Source: Patescibacteria group bacterium
Lineage (GTDB): Bacteria; Patescibacteriota; Patescibacteriia; 2-12-FULL-60-25
DNA: 54,339 bases
NCBI GenBank assembly: GCA_018830865.1
Contig: JAHJRN010000016.1
Location: 1-54,339 of the forward strand
Reading direction: 5' to 3'
The notes below the pieces were generated by a model. The model saw only the letters and a program-made list of their open reading frames with translations. It ran no database searches and was not told where the DNA came from. The translations under genes and the position numbers were made by a program. Position 1 is the stretch's first letter, and the number at the start of each line of letters is the position of its first letter. Positions 8,745-16,471 of the stretch are shown one piece after another.

Positions 8745-9677
8745 ATGTCACTCCCGTCCCGTTGGGTCATCGTCGGCGCGTCCGGATTCCTCGGGACGAA
8801 CCTCCTGCATGCGCTCGCGCCCGAGGACGGCGAGGTCGTCGCCATCGACCGTCGTGCGGCGCGCTGGCCCGTGATCCGCGATGGTATCCGATACCTCGAG
8901 CGCGACAGCCGGGAGGTCGAATCGTATCGGGAGGAGCTCGTACCGGGAGCCGTCGTGGTGCATATGGCGAGCGTCTCGTATCCGGGCAAGGCGGAGCAGC
9001 TCATCGAATCGGACATCCAGGATAACGTCCTCGGCACAATTCGTCTCGCGCAGGTTTGCGCAGATCGCGGCGTGCGGTCCTTCATCTTCATCTCGAGCGG
9101 TGGCGCCGTCTATGGGGATGTCTCGACCTCACCCATCCCGGAGGACGCGCCGACGCGACCCGTGAGCGCGTACGGCGCGATGAAGGTCTCCATCGAGCAC
9201 TATCTCCATATCAACCATCATCTGCGCGGACTGCCGGTCGCGTGCCTCCGGCCGTCCAATCCGTTCGGGCTGTGGCACGGAGGATCCGGGCAGGGTGCGG
9301 TGAACGTGTTCCTCGCGAAGATGCTCCGCGGAGGGACCATCGACATCTGGGGCGACGGGTCGCAGGTCCGTGACTTCGTGGCGGCGGAGGATGTCGTCTC
9401 CGCCATCCGGACCGTCGGCCTCTTGTTCGCGTCCGGGTCCGAAACCTTCAACGTCGGCTCCGGCATCGGACGTTCCATCACGGAGATCCTGTCGGAGACG
9501 CAACGGGTCGCGGGCGTCACGGCGGATATCCGATATCTGCCCGCTCGTTCCGTGGACGTCAGGACCAACGTGCTGGATATCCGGAAGATGAAGGAGCGCT
9601 TCGGCTGGGAACCGACGGTCCCGTTCGAGGTGGCGTTGTCCCGTGCCTGCGACTGGAGTCGGACGTCCCTGGCTTGA
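8745..9677 (+). CDS. NAD-dependent epimerase/dehydratase (extended SDR)
   Basis: A 310-residue nucleotide-sugar enzyme with an N-terminal Rossmann motif IVGASGFLGTNLL (G-x-x-G-x-x-G), the FISSGGAVYG strand with catalytic Ser, and Y-x-x-x-K in SAYGAMKVSIEHYL. RPSNPFG and the late IWGDGSQVRDFV are typical of the GalE/WbpP-type extended SDR family. It probably epimerises or dehydrates a UDP-hexose; the exact substrate cannot be read. It is the first gene after a promoter with a very short leader, and the stop lies inside the promoter of the second wecB. There is no signal peptide, so it is cytoplasmic. Confidence 0.88.
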   Translation: MSLPSRWVIVGASGFLGTNLLHALAPEDGEVVAIDRRAARWPVIRDGIRYLERDSREVESYREELVPGAVVVHMASVSYPGKAEQLIESDIQDNVLGTIRLAQVCADRGVRSFIFISSGGAVYGDVSTSPIPEDAPTRPVSAYGAMKVSIEHYLHINHHLRGLPVACLRPSNPFGLWHGGSGQGAVNVFLAKMLRGGTIDIWGDGSQVRDFVAAEDVVSAIRTVGLLFASGSETFNVGSGIGRSITEILSETQRVAGVTADIRYLPARSVDVRTNVLDIRKMKERFGWEPTVPFEVALSRACDWSRTSLA

Positions 9678-9702
9678 CGTTTTCGCCATTTTTCGACATC
9701 CT
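9674..9702 (+). promoter_or_regulatory. Possible internal promoter ahead of second wecB
   Basis: TTGACG (9674-9679) is followed 17 bases later by CATCCT (9697-9702), a weak -10 match (A2, T3 and T6). The predicted start is close to the ATG at 9713. It overlaps the stop of the preceding gene, so it would add transcription inside the operon. Confidence 0.4.
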
Positions 9703-9712
9703 GCATGTAATC

Positions 9713-10816
9713 ATGTCCCTGACGATTGTCCTCGGCACGAGGCCCGAGATCATCAAGTGCGCGCCCGTCGTCCATGAGGCTTTGCGACGCGGTGTTCCTT
9801 GCGTCATCATCCATACCGGCCAGCACTACACCCCGGAGCTCGATGAGGTGTTTTTCCGTGAGCTCGACCTACCAGCACCGATCACGAACCTGAACGTTGG
9901 GTCCCTGCCGCCGGCTAAGCAGGTCGCGGCCATGATGGACCGGCTGTATGATGCCTTCCTTGAGTGGAAGCCGTCCGTCGTGGTGGTCCAAGGCGACACG
10001 AATTCGGTCCTTGCAGGTGCACTTACGGCACACAAGATGGGCGTCCCGGTCGCGCACCTCGAAGCCGGCTTGCGGAGCGACGACTGGGGGATGCCCGAGG
10101 AGGGGAACCGCGTCCTCGCGGGCAACGTGGCGGATATCCATTTTTGTCCGACCGAGGTCCAGCGCATCCGTCTGGCGACCGAGGGCGTCTTGGACGGCGT
10201 GCATGTGGTCGGCAACACGGTCGTCGACGCGGCACGTCATTATGTCGGGAAAGCGGAAGGGACCTCGAAGGTCCTTGAGACGCTCAACCTCGAACCGGGG
10301 TCCTTTGCGCTCCTCACGATGCACCGCCCCTCGAACGTCGACGAGCCCGGTCGCCTCGGCGCGCTCATCGACGCCATCGAGGACATGGCTGTATCCTACG
10401 GGTGGAAGATCGTGTTTCCGGTCCATCCGCGGACCGAGACGGCCTTGAAGACCGCAGGACTCTGGGATCGGCTTGAGGCCTCGCCGGTCTTCGTCCTTTC
10501 GAAGCCCGTCGGCTATCTCGATCTCCTCCATCTGCAGGCGTCGGCCAGCCTCGTCGTCACGGATTCGGGCGGTATGCAGGAGGAGGCGAATATCCTGCAG
10601 GTGCCATGCATCACGCTTCGGGCGAACACGGAGCGGCCGGAGACGGTGAAGGCCGGAGGGAACGTCCTGTATGAAGGCACAGAGAGCGCGGAGCTGATTG
10701 CGCTCGCGAAGGAGATGACGTCGAAGCCTCGTGATTGGACGTGTCCGTTCGGCGACGGCCGCACCGCGGAACGGGTGATGGACGTGCTGATGACGTTCCT
10801 GGACACGAAGGTATGA
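9713..10816 (+). CDS. wecB: UDP-N-acetylglucosamine 2-epimerase, non-hydrolysing (copy 2)
   Basis: A 367-residue paralogue of the enzyme at 191-1294. Motifs: GTRPEIIK at 8-15, HTGQHY at 34-39, GD at 94-95, HLEAGLRS at 115-122, HRPSNVD at 204-210, FPVHPRT, DSGGMQEEA and NTERPET. The catalytic set corresponds to D95, E117, E130 and H204. The start ATG at 9713 is favoured over an in-frame TTG at 9674 because family proteins begin at this strand. Two divergent copies in one locus suggest two substrates, such as UDP-GlcNAc in one case and a 2,3-diacetamido uronic acid (WbpI/WlbD role) in the other; which does which is inference. It ends in an ATGA overlap with a methyltransferase gene. Confidence 0.93.
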   Translation: MSLTIVLGTRPEIIKCAPVVHEALRRGVPCVIIHTGQHYTPELDEVFFRELDLPAPITNLNVGSLPPAKQVAAMMDRLYDAFLEWKPSVVVVQGDTNSVLAGALTAHKMGVPVAHLEAGLRSDDWGMPEEGNRVLAGNVADIHFCPTEVQRIRLATEGVLDGVHVVGNTVVDAARHYVGKAEGTSKVLETLNLEPGSFALLTMHRPSNVDEPGRLGALIDAIEDMAVSYGWKIVFPVHPRTETALKTAGLWDRLEASPVFVLSKPVGYLDLLHLQASASLVVTDSGGMQEEANILQVPCITLRANTERPETVKAGGNVLYEGTESAELIALAKEMTSKPRDWTCPFGDGRTAERVMDVLMTFLDTKV

Positions 10817-11463
10817 TGCCGTGGGAGGCATTTTTTGATGAAGCGGTCCGTCAGGCGGTCCTTCCGGGATCGTCGGTTTTGGATATCGGAGCCGGCCTGC
10901 GCGTCGACGGATCGCGCGGCAACGTCGTGGATTCGACACGTGCGTGGATCAAACCGCTTCTCGAGCAGGCGACGTACGTCGTGATGGACCCGGTCGACAC
11001 GTATCATCCGGATATCGTCGCCGACGTGATGGACATGCCGAGCGTGGCGAGTGCGTCTTTCGACACGGTGTTCTGCCTCGCGGTCCTGGAACATGTCCCT
11101 CGTCCGTGGGACGCGATGCGCGAGATCCATCGGGTCCTGAAGCCAGGAGGGACGTTCGTCGGTTACGTCCCGTTCCTCTCGCCGTACCACGGTATGCCCG
11201 GGTATTACGGCGACTTCTTCCGCTATACGGATGAGGGCGTACGTTCCATCTGTTCCGGGTTCGTCGACGTTCGTCTCGTGCCGGTCCGTGGTCCGGTCGA
11301 GACGCTGGTCCACCTGCTTCCTGGGACGTTGCCCCGTCGTCTCCTCGGTGGATTGGTCCGCCGCATCGACGGCATCCGCCGTTCGTCCGGACATCAGGTA
11401 TCCGGGTATACGTTCACAGCGAAAAAAGCTTTGAACAACGATAATACTCATACGAATTTATGA
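10813..11463 (+). CDS. SAM-dependent methyltransferase
   Basis: A 216-residue class I methyltransferase. Motif I is VLDIGAGLRVDG, then VVMDPVDTYHPDIVADVMDMP and FDTVFCLAVLEHVPRPWDAMREIHRVLKPGG with GTFVGYVPF. The region after motif I is a little longer than usual and the protein is short. The start ATG at 10813 overlaps the wecB stop (an adjacent ATG at 10816 is also possible), and the stop overlaps the next start by ATGA. It lies in a run of sugar-nucleotide genes, so a sugar O- or C-methyl transfer is likely but not shown. Confidence 0.83.
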   Translation: MMPWEAFFDEAVRQAVLPGSSVLDIGAGLRVDGSRGNVVDSTRAWIKPLLEQATYVVMDPVDTYHPDIVADVMDMPSVASASFDTVFCLAVLEHVPRPWDAMREIHRVLKPGGTFVGYVPFLSPYHGMPGYYGDFFRYTDEGVRSICSGFVDVRLVPVRGPVETLVHLLPGTLPRRLLGGLVRRIDGIRRSSGHQVSGYTFTAKKALNNDNTHTNL

Positions 11464-12464
11464 AGGTCCTTGTCGTCGGAACGGGATATTGGGGTCCGAA
11501 CATCGTCCGGAACCTCGTGGAGTTCTCGGAAGTCGAGTGCATCGGCGTGTCGGATCTCGACCGGGCGAAGGCGGAGAAGATGGTCGCGCGATTCCCGCGG
11601 ACACGCCTTGCGGGTCCGGCACCGGAGGCGTTCGGCGAAGGATACGATGCGGCCGTCATCGTCACGCCAGTCGACTCGCATGCGCCTTTAGCCGAAGCCG
11701 CGTTACGGGCGGGTCTGCACGTCCTCGTCGAGAAGCCGCTGACGCGGACGTCCGCCGACGCGGAACGCCTCATCGCGCTCGCGGAGGAGAAGAATCGCCG
11801 CCTCATGGTCGGGCACGTGTTCCATTACAAGCCGGAAGTCCGCGAACTGGTCCGCCTTGTCGAATCGGGAGAACTCGGCAACGTCCGGTACATGGATTCG
11901 GTACGCGTGAACCTCGGCCTGTTCCGTTCCGACGTCAACGTGATGTGGGACCTCGCGCCGCATGACCTTTCCATCTTCGAGGCCATCATGAAGCGCATGC
12001 CGGAACGCGTTTCCGCCATCGGCGCGTGCCATGTGCATCATCCGACGACGCCGCAGGAGACGATGGTGCTCATGACGCTGGACTACGGCGACGGATGCCT
12101 CGGCCATGTGCACGTGAACTGGTTCTCGCCGCTCAAGCAGCGGACCATGGTCATCGCCGGCGACAGGAAGATGGCGGTCTACGACGACATCAACCCGACG
12201 CATCCGATCAAGGTCTACGACCGCGGGACCTACGATCCAGCCACGGATACGCCGATGTATCCCGCCCTACGGACCGGCGAGACGGTCAGCCCGCACGTGA
12301 AGCAGGAGGAGCCGCTCCGTATCCAGCTGCGGGAATTCTTCGGGGCCATCGCCGAGGGGCGTGCACCGGCGACGGACGGCGCCGCAGGCCTCCGTGTGGT
12401 GAAGCTCCTCGAGGCGGGCATGCGGTCGCTCGCCGAGGACGGCCGGTTCGTGAACGTCGCCTAG
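11460..12464 (+). CDS. Gfo/Idh/MocA family oxidoreductase (WbpB/WlbA-like)
   Basis: A 334-residue NAD(P)-dependent oxidoreductase. The N-terminal Rossmann motif is VVGTGYWGPNIVRNL, the catalytic EKPL follows VLVEKPLTRTSADAE, and the second domain has MWDLAPHDLSIFEAIM, matching the conserved histidine region. In glycan loci, enzymes of this family oxidise the C3 hydroxyl of UDP-N-acetylglucosaminuronate (WbpB/WlbA) ahead of transamination and N-acetylation. Here an acyltransferase and two DegT-type proteins follow, so that role is a good inference. The bases just upstream of the start (11440-11459) are unusually AT-rich. Confidence 0.88.
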   Translation: MKVLVVGTGYWGPNIVRNLVEFSEVECIGVSDLDRAKAEKMVARFPRTRLAGPAPEAFGEGYDAAVIVTPVDSHAPLAEAALRAGLHVLVEKPLTRTSADAERLIALAEEKNRRLMVGHVFHYKPEVRELVRLVESGELGNVRYMDSVRVNLGLFRSDVNVMWDLAPHDLSIFEAIMKRMPERVSAIGACHVHHPTTPQETMVLMTLDYGDGCLGHVHVNWFSPLKQRTMVIAGDRKMAVYDDINPTHPIKVYDRGTYDPATDTPMYPALRTGETVSPHVKQEEPLRIQLREFFGAIAEGRAPATDGAAGLRVVKLLEAGMRSLAEDGRFVNVA

Positions 12465-12469
12465 ACCCC

Positions 12470-12498
12470 TTGTCCGAGGGCCTGTTTTGCGCTAGGGT
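12470..12498 (+). promoter_or_regulatory. Promoter for the FemAB-DegT fusion gene
   Basis: TTGTCC (12470-12475), a 17-base spacer and TAGGGT (12493-12498) form a sigma70-like promoter in a 43-base gap. The ATG at 12508 is 9 bases beyond the -10 box, so the mRNA would be leaderless or nearly so. Confidence 0.55.
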
Positions 12499-12507
12499 TT
12501 TCCTGCC

Positions 12508-13956
12508 ATGACAATCCCGCTTTCGTACGTCTCGAAGGATTATGTGATACGCGGAAACCTGATCGATCTTATGGACGATCAGGCAGCATGGGATGCGGTC
12601 GACAAGCGCGTCCGAACGAGCGTCAGGAAGGGGAGGCGTATGGGCGTCCGCATCCGTCCTTTCGACACCACTACCGAGGAGCTCGACGTGCTCCGGTCGT
12701 TCACCCCGAACGACGATGATATCCCCGCGGTCTTCGAGGACCGCCATCACGCGTACGTCGCGATCGCGGAGGACACCGGGGAACGCCTCGGATGGATTCT
12801 GCTCGCGGGGGTCGGGCGTAAGCTCTTCATGCTCTGCCATGCCTCGACTCCGGAAGGAAAGCGGCGGCAGACGCCGAACCTGCTCCTGTGGCACGCTATC
12901 TCGACCTGGTGTGGCGGTCCGTATCTGACGCTCGACGTGGGCGCCTCGTATCGGCCGTCCCTGCAGGTCTACTTTCGGGGATTCCGTCAGCGGCCATACC
13001 CCATGGTCATGAAGCCCGCGGATTTTCCGATGGACCTCCGAATCACGCCGTTCGACACCGCGTCGTATGGGCTTGAGCCGCGGGATCCGAAGGAAGGGCG
13101 TCGTATCCTCGGCCACCTGTTCGGTACGGATGTGTTCACGGTGGTTCCGCGCGCGATGTACGCCATCGCGGCGTGCCTGCGCGAATACCGTGAACTCGGT
13201 CGACTCTCCGAAGACGACGAGGTCCTCATCTCCACGACGACCGGGACGCCGTACGTCTCGTCATGCGTCACGCGCGCCATCGAGGCGGTCTGTCGTTGGT
13301 CGCTCACGCCGTCCGAGAAGACGCGCGCCGTGCTCATGATCCACGAGTTCGGCTTCCTGAATCCGCATGCCGCCGCGCTCCGTCGTTTCTGCGATGAACG
13401 GGGCATCCCGCTCATCGAGGATCTGGCGTACGGATGGGGGAGCGCCGGGACAGGGACATGGGGAGACGTGCGCATCTACTCCGCGACGAAGACGTTTCCC
13501 CTGCAGTTCGGCGGTTTCCTCGTCGGGATGAGGATTCCGTTCCGTCGCCTATGGGATGTCCATGGCGCATCGGACCTCGGCAAGGAAGCGGAGACCCTCG
13601 CGACCTTCACGGCCGCTTGGTCCGACCTCGGGGTCGATCCGTTCACGTCCATCAAGGACGTACGTCGCGCGAACTGGGAGCGGTACGTCGAGAATCTCTC
13701 GTCCGTCCTGGATCCCTACGCTGACCTGCCTCCGGGCGTCATTCCCGGCGCGTTCCTTCTCAAGCTTAAGGATGAGGACGATATGCGACGCGTCTCCGCC
13801 TTCGTCCGCCGGTTCGGCATCGAGGTGGGCAACTGGTATCATCACGCCTCCATCTTCCTCCCGTGCCATCAGCGCATGACCCGACGTCACGTGGACTTCG
13901 TGTCCGGCGCCGTCCTCGCGAATTACCGCGAGGATTGCGGCATCCCGCACGTTTAG
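12508..13956 (+). CDS. Fusion of FemAB/GNAT-like N-acyltransferase domain and DegT-type aminotransferase domain
   Basis: A 482-residue single frame with two parts. Residues 1 to about 180 look like a FemAB/GNAT acyltransferase half: RTSVRKGRRMGVRIRPF, DIPAVFEDRHHAYVAIAE, LGWILLAGVGRKLFMLCHAS and YRPSLQVYFRGFRQRPYP. From about 195 on it resembles fold-type I PLP aminotransferases of the DegT/DnrJ/EryC1 group: TTTGTPYVSS, IHEFGFLNPHAA, IPLIEDLAYGWGS (Asp305) and YSATKTFPLQFGGFLVG, with Lys328 as the expected PLP lysine. The second half is shorter than a full DegT enzyme (about 290 against 360-400 residues). Such a protein could make an amino sugar and acylate it, but that is inference. A rho-independent terminator follows, so the gene is a single-gene unit. 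Confidence 0.7.
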   Translation: MTIPLSYVSKDYVIRGNLIDLMDDQAAWDAVDKRVRTSVRKGRRMGVRIRPFDTTTEELDVLRSFTPNDDDIPAVFEDRHHAYVAIAEDTGERLGWILLAGVGRKLFMLCHASTPEGKRRQTPNLLLWHAISTWCGGPYLTLDVGASYRPSLQVYFRGFRQRPYPMVMKPADFPMDLRITPFDTASYGLEPRDPKEGRRILGHLFGTDVFTVVPRAMYAIAACLREYRELGRLSEDDEVLISTTTGTPYVSSCVTRAIEAVCRWSLTPSEKTRAVLMIHEFGFLNPHAAALRRFCDERGIPLIEDLAYGWGSAGTGTWGDVRIYSATKTFPLQFGGFLVGMRIPFRRLWDVHGASDLGKEAETLATFTAAWSDLGVDPFTSIKDVRRANWERYVENLSSVLDPYADLPPGVIPGAFLLKLKDEDDMRRVSAFVRRFGIEVGNWYHHASIFLPCHQRMTRRHVDFVSGAVLANYREDCGIPHV

Positions 13957-13963
13957 CCCTCCG

Positions 13964-13986
13964 CCCCGACCTTCGGGGTGTTTTTT
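13964..13986 (+). terminator. Rho-independent terminator
   Basis: A 6-bp GC stem ccccga (13964-13969) and tcgggg (13973-13978) with a 3-base loop is followed by tg and a run of six T. It lies directly after the fusion gene; its T run overlaps the -35 box of the next promoter. Confidence 0.85.
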
Positions 13987-14013
13987 GACGAGATGCGTGG
14001 AATTATGTAGAGT
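13985..14013 (+). promoter_or_regulatory. Promoter for the acyltransferase operon
   Basis: TTGACG (13985-13990), 17 bases, TAGAGT (14008-14013). The predicted start is near 14020, giving a leader of about 22 bases that contains a strong ribosome binding site. The -35 begins in the T run of the preceding terminator. Confidence 0.7.
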
Positions 14014-14027
14014 TTCGATGCTCATTC

Positions 14028-14034
14028 AAGGAGG
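14028..14034 (+). promoter_or_regulatory. Strong Shine-Dalgarno site deciding the start at 14042
   Basis: AAGGAGG lies 7 bases upstream of the ATG at 14042. It selects that start over the in-frame ATG at 14018, which lies upstream of this site. Such a full match is rare in this window, where most genes have no clear site. Confidence 0.8.
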
Positions 14035-14041
14035 TATCCTG

Positions 14042-14551
14042 ATGCATCGAGGTGGGTATACATGCGGTGATGACGTCGACCTCGCGGAAGACGTCCATCC
14101 GAATTTTGTGGTGATGGGCAGCCGCGTGCGCATCCGCACCGGCACCATCCTCTTCGGGTCCGTGGGCCGTCCGCTGACCATCAGCGATGACGTGTACGTA
14201 AACGCGAAGTGTGTCCTGCATGGCGGGGCCGCGCAGCTCATCATCGGAAACCGCGTGACGCTCGCCGTCGGCGTGGCCATCCATACCGACTCGGGGCCGA
14301 ACACGTCCCCGTTGCTGCAGAAGGATTTTCCCATCCTTGCAAAGGATGTAGCTATCGAAGACGACGTTTGGATCGGCGACTATGCCGTCATCCTTCCGGG
14401 CGTGACGATCGGTCACGGATCGGTTATCGGCGCCGGCACCATCGTACGACGATCCGTCTTGGCGCATACGGTCGTCGTAGGGAATCCCCAGAAGATCCTT
14501 CGGATCCTCGAACACGCGAAACTCAAATGCTATGCCTGTACCCCTCCTTGA
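14042..14551 (+). CDS. Hexapeptide-repeat (left-handed beta-helix) acyltransferase
   Basis: A 169-residue trimeric LbH-type acyltransferase. Imperfect hexapeptide repeats run through FVVMGSRVRIRTGTILFG, LIIGNRVTLAVGVAIHT and VAIEDDVWIGDYAVILPGVTIGHGSVIGAGTIV, ending with VVVGNPQKILRIL, the usual last coil of NeuD/WbpD/maltose acetyltransferase relatives. HTDSGPNTSP forms the loop that carries the catalytic His in the family. It would N- or O-acetylate a sugar nucleotide using acetyl-CoA. The start is set by a strong AAGGAGG site. It overlaps the DegT gene by 20 bases, so the pair probably acts together (transamination, then N-acetylation). Confidence 0.9.
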   Translation: MHRGGYTCGDDVDLAEDVHPNFVVMGSRVRIRTGTILFGSVGRPLTISDDVYVNAKCVLHGGAAQLIIGNRVTLAVGVAIHTDSGPNTSPLLQKDFPILAKDVAIEDDVWIGDYAVILPGVTIGHGSVIGAGTIVRRSVLAHTVVVGNPQKILRILEHAKLKCYACTPP

Positions 14552-15632
14552 CCTGAAGCGTGACGTCGTCGCGCACCGTGACGAATACCTGTCCGCCATT
14601 GCCCGTGTCGTCGACTCGGGCACTTTCATACTCGGACCGGAAGTCGAAGCGTTCGAAGCGGCCTTCGCGTCGTTCCTCGGGGCGAAGCATTGCGTCTGCG
14701 TGAACAACGGGACGTCGGCCCTGTACGCGGCGTACCTCGCCCTCGGCATCGGCCCCGGCGACGAGGTCATCGTTCCGGCCAACACCTTCATCGCGACCGC
14801 CGAGGCCGCATCCATGACGGGCGCGACGCCGGTCTTCGTCGACATCGATTCCGCGACGCATCATCTCGACGTACAGGACCTCGATCGCGTCGTCACGCCA
14901 CGGACCAAGGTCGTGGCCGTGGTCCACCTCTTCGGCATGGCCGCCGACGTCGCGGTCGTGAAGGCGTGGGCCGACCCGCGCGGCATTGTCGTGGTCGAGG
15001 ACACGGCGCAGGCGCATGGTGCGATTCTCGCGGATGGACAGAAGGCCGGCACGGCCGGAGCTATCGGTTGTTTCAGTTTTTATCCCACCAAGAACCTCGG
15101 GGCCTTCGGCGAGGGGGGTGCGGCGGTCACGGACGACGACGCGCTCGCAGAGCGTCTCCGCGCCATCCGCGCGCATGGCGCGACGACCCAGAACCGACAT
15201 GAGACGTTCGGGACGAACCTCCGCATGGAGGCGTTCCAGGGTGCCTTGCTCGGCGTGCGCCTCCTGCGACTCGCCGCGGCTGCGGAACGACGTCGGTCGA
15301 TTGCGGCACGTTATCGCGCCGGACTCGCGGGAATTCCTGTCGCGCTGCCTCCTGACGTCGGCGCGCGTCACGTCTTCCATCTCTTCGTCGTCACGACCGA
15401 CCGACGCGACGCGTTGAAGGAGCATCTTGCGTCACGCGGTATCGGGAGCGCTATTCATTACCCGACCGCATGCCCGGACCAGCCCGTGTACGCCTCCCGT
15501 GGCATCGCCGGGACCTGCCCGAACGCGACCGCCGCCGCTGCGAGAATCCTGTCCCTGCCGATGTTCGCCGAGATGACGGACGTGGAGGTGGACGAGGTCA
15601 TCGATGGCGTCCGGTCGTTTTTCCTCGCGTAA
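14532..15632 (+). CDS. DegT/DnrJ/EryC1/StrS sugar aminotransferase
   Basis: A 366-residue PLP-dependent aminotransferase of full family length. It has GTFILGPEVEAFEAAFA, NNGTSALYAAYLALGIGPGD, VPANTFIATAEAA, VHLFGM, VVVEDTAQAHGA (Asp157) and CFSFYPTKNLGAFGEGG with the internal-aldimine Lys187. ATTQNRHETFGTNLRMEAFQ matches the substrate-binding end. It should convert a keto-sugar nucleotide to an amino sugar using glutamate, as WbpE/WlbC do at C3. It overlaps the acyltransferase gene by 20 bases and is followed 4 bases later by a GT2 gene. Confidence 0.93.
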   Translation: MPVPLLDLKRDVVAHRDEYLSAIARVVDSGTFILGPEVEAFEAAFASFLGAKHCVCVNNGTSALYAAYLALGIGPGDEVIVPANTFIATAEAASMTGATPVFVDIDSATHHLDVQDLDRVVTPRTKVVAVVHLFGMAADVAVVKAWADPRGIVVVEDTAQAHGAILADGQKAGTAGAIGCFSFYPTKNLGAFGEGGAAVTDDDALAERLRAIRAHGATTQNRHETFGTNLRMEAFQGALLGVRLLRLAAAAERRRSIAARYRAGLAGIPVALPPDVGARHVFHLFVVTTDRRDALKEHLASRGIGSAIHYPTACPDQPVYASRGIAGTCPNATAAAARILSLPMFAEMTDVEVDEVIDGVRSFFLA

Positions 15633-15636
15633 GCCC

Positions 15637-16470
15637 ATGGAGAAGATCGTCTGCTCGGTCCCTATCCTGACGCTGAACGCAAAAGCGCATCTTGAACGTC
15701 TGCTCCCCCTCGTCGTCCCGTTTTTTGACGACGTGTTCATCATGGACGGGAACAGCACGGACGGCACGCAGGAATTCGCGCGGTCGCTCGGCGTGCGCGT
15801 CGAGCGACAGTTCGAGACGGATGAGCCGGACCAGCGCATCACGGATTTCCGCGCGATGCGCCTCCGACTATGGTCCAAGGCGAGGCATGACTGGCTGTTT
15901 CTCCTCGATGCGGACGAGGAGCCGAGGCCTGAGGCCATCGACCTCGTGCGCCGCGTGGTCGAGGAAAACGAAACGTCGAGGGCCCACCGCGTCCTCCGTC
16001 TCGTGCGCCTGCCGGACGGTCGCGTCGTGAAGCATGCGCTGTTCTATCCATTTTGGTATCCAAACCTGTTTTCGCTGAAGAGCGGCGTCACCCTCGCGGA
16101 ACGCGCGGTCCACGAGCGGCTCGTGTTCCCCGAGGGCGTGACCGTCGTCGACGACCAGGTCGCCATCATCGATCCGCAGCCGTCCGCGCGGGAGTGGCGT
16201 GCTCGCCAGCTTCAGTACCTTCCGCTCGAGGCCGCGAGCATGAGCGACGCGTCGTGGGCGTATCTCTGGCGGTGGGTCATCGTGTACAACCTCCGAAGTT
16301 TTCTTGGACAATGCCTCCGTGCGGTCCGTGCGACAATCACGGGTTGGGTCCGGCACGAGACGTCATTGCCCTGGTCGTACAACGTCGTCTTCCTCGAATA
16401 CCGCCTCCAGAGCATGTGGTGGAATGGGCGTGCGTGGGCACGACTGCGGAAGAAGCGGCGGAGCGCCTGA
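15637..16470 (+). CDS. GT2 family glycosyltransferase
   Basis: A 277-residue protein. CSVPILTLNAKAHLERLLP, DVFIMDGNSTDGTQEFA and DWLFLLDADEEPRPE (DxD-type site) mark a GT2 catalytic domain of the WaaE/KdtX-like kind (FFDDVFIMDGNSTDGT). The C-terminal part is rich in Trp and Arg and may lie on the membrane (WRWVIVYNLRSFLGQCLRAV). An in-frame ATG at 15604 lies within the preceding gene and is rejected. It starts 4 bases after the DegT stop and ends 1 base before the second asnB-type gene, with the same TGATATG junction seen elsewhere. Confidence 0.85.
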   Translation: MEKIVCSVPILTLNAKAHLERLLPLVVPFFDDVFIMDGNSTDGTQEFARSLGVRVERQFETDEPDQRITDFRAMRLRLWSKARHDWLFLLDADEEPRPEAIDLVRRVVEENETSRAHRVLRLVRLPDGRVVKHALFYPFWYPNLFSLKSGVTLAERAVHERLVFPEGVTVVDDQVAIIDPQPSAREWRARQLQYLPLEAASMSDASWAYLWRWVIVYNLRSFLGQCLRAVRATITGWVRHETSLPWSYNVVFLEYRLQSMWWNGRAWARLRKKRRSA

Positions 16471-16471
16471 T

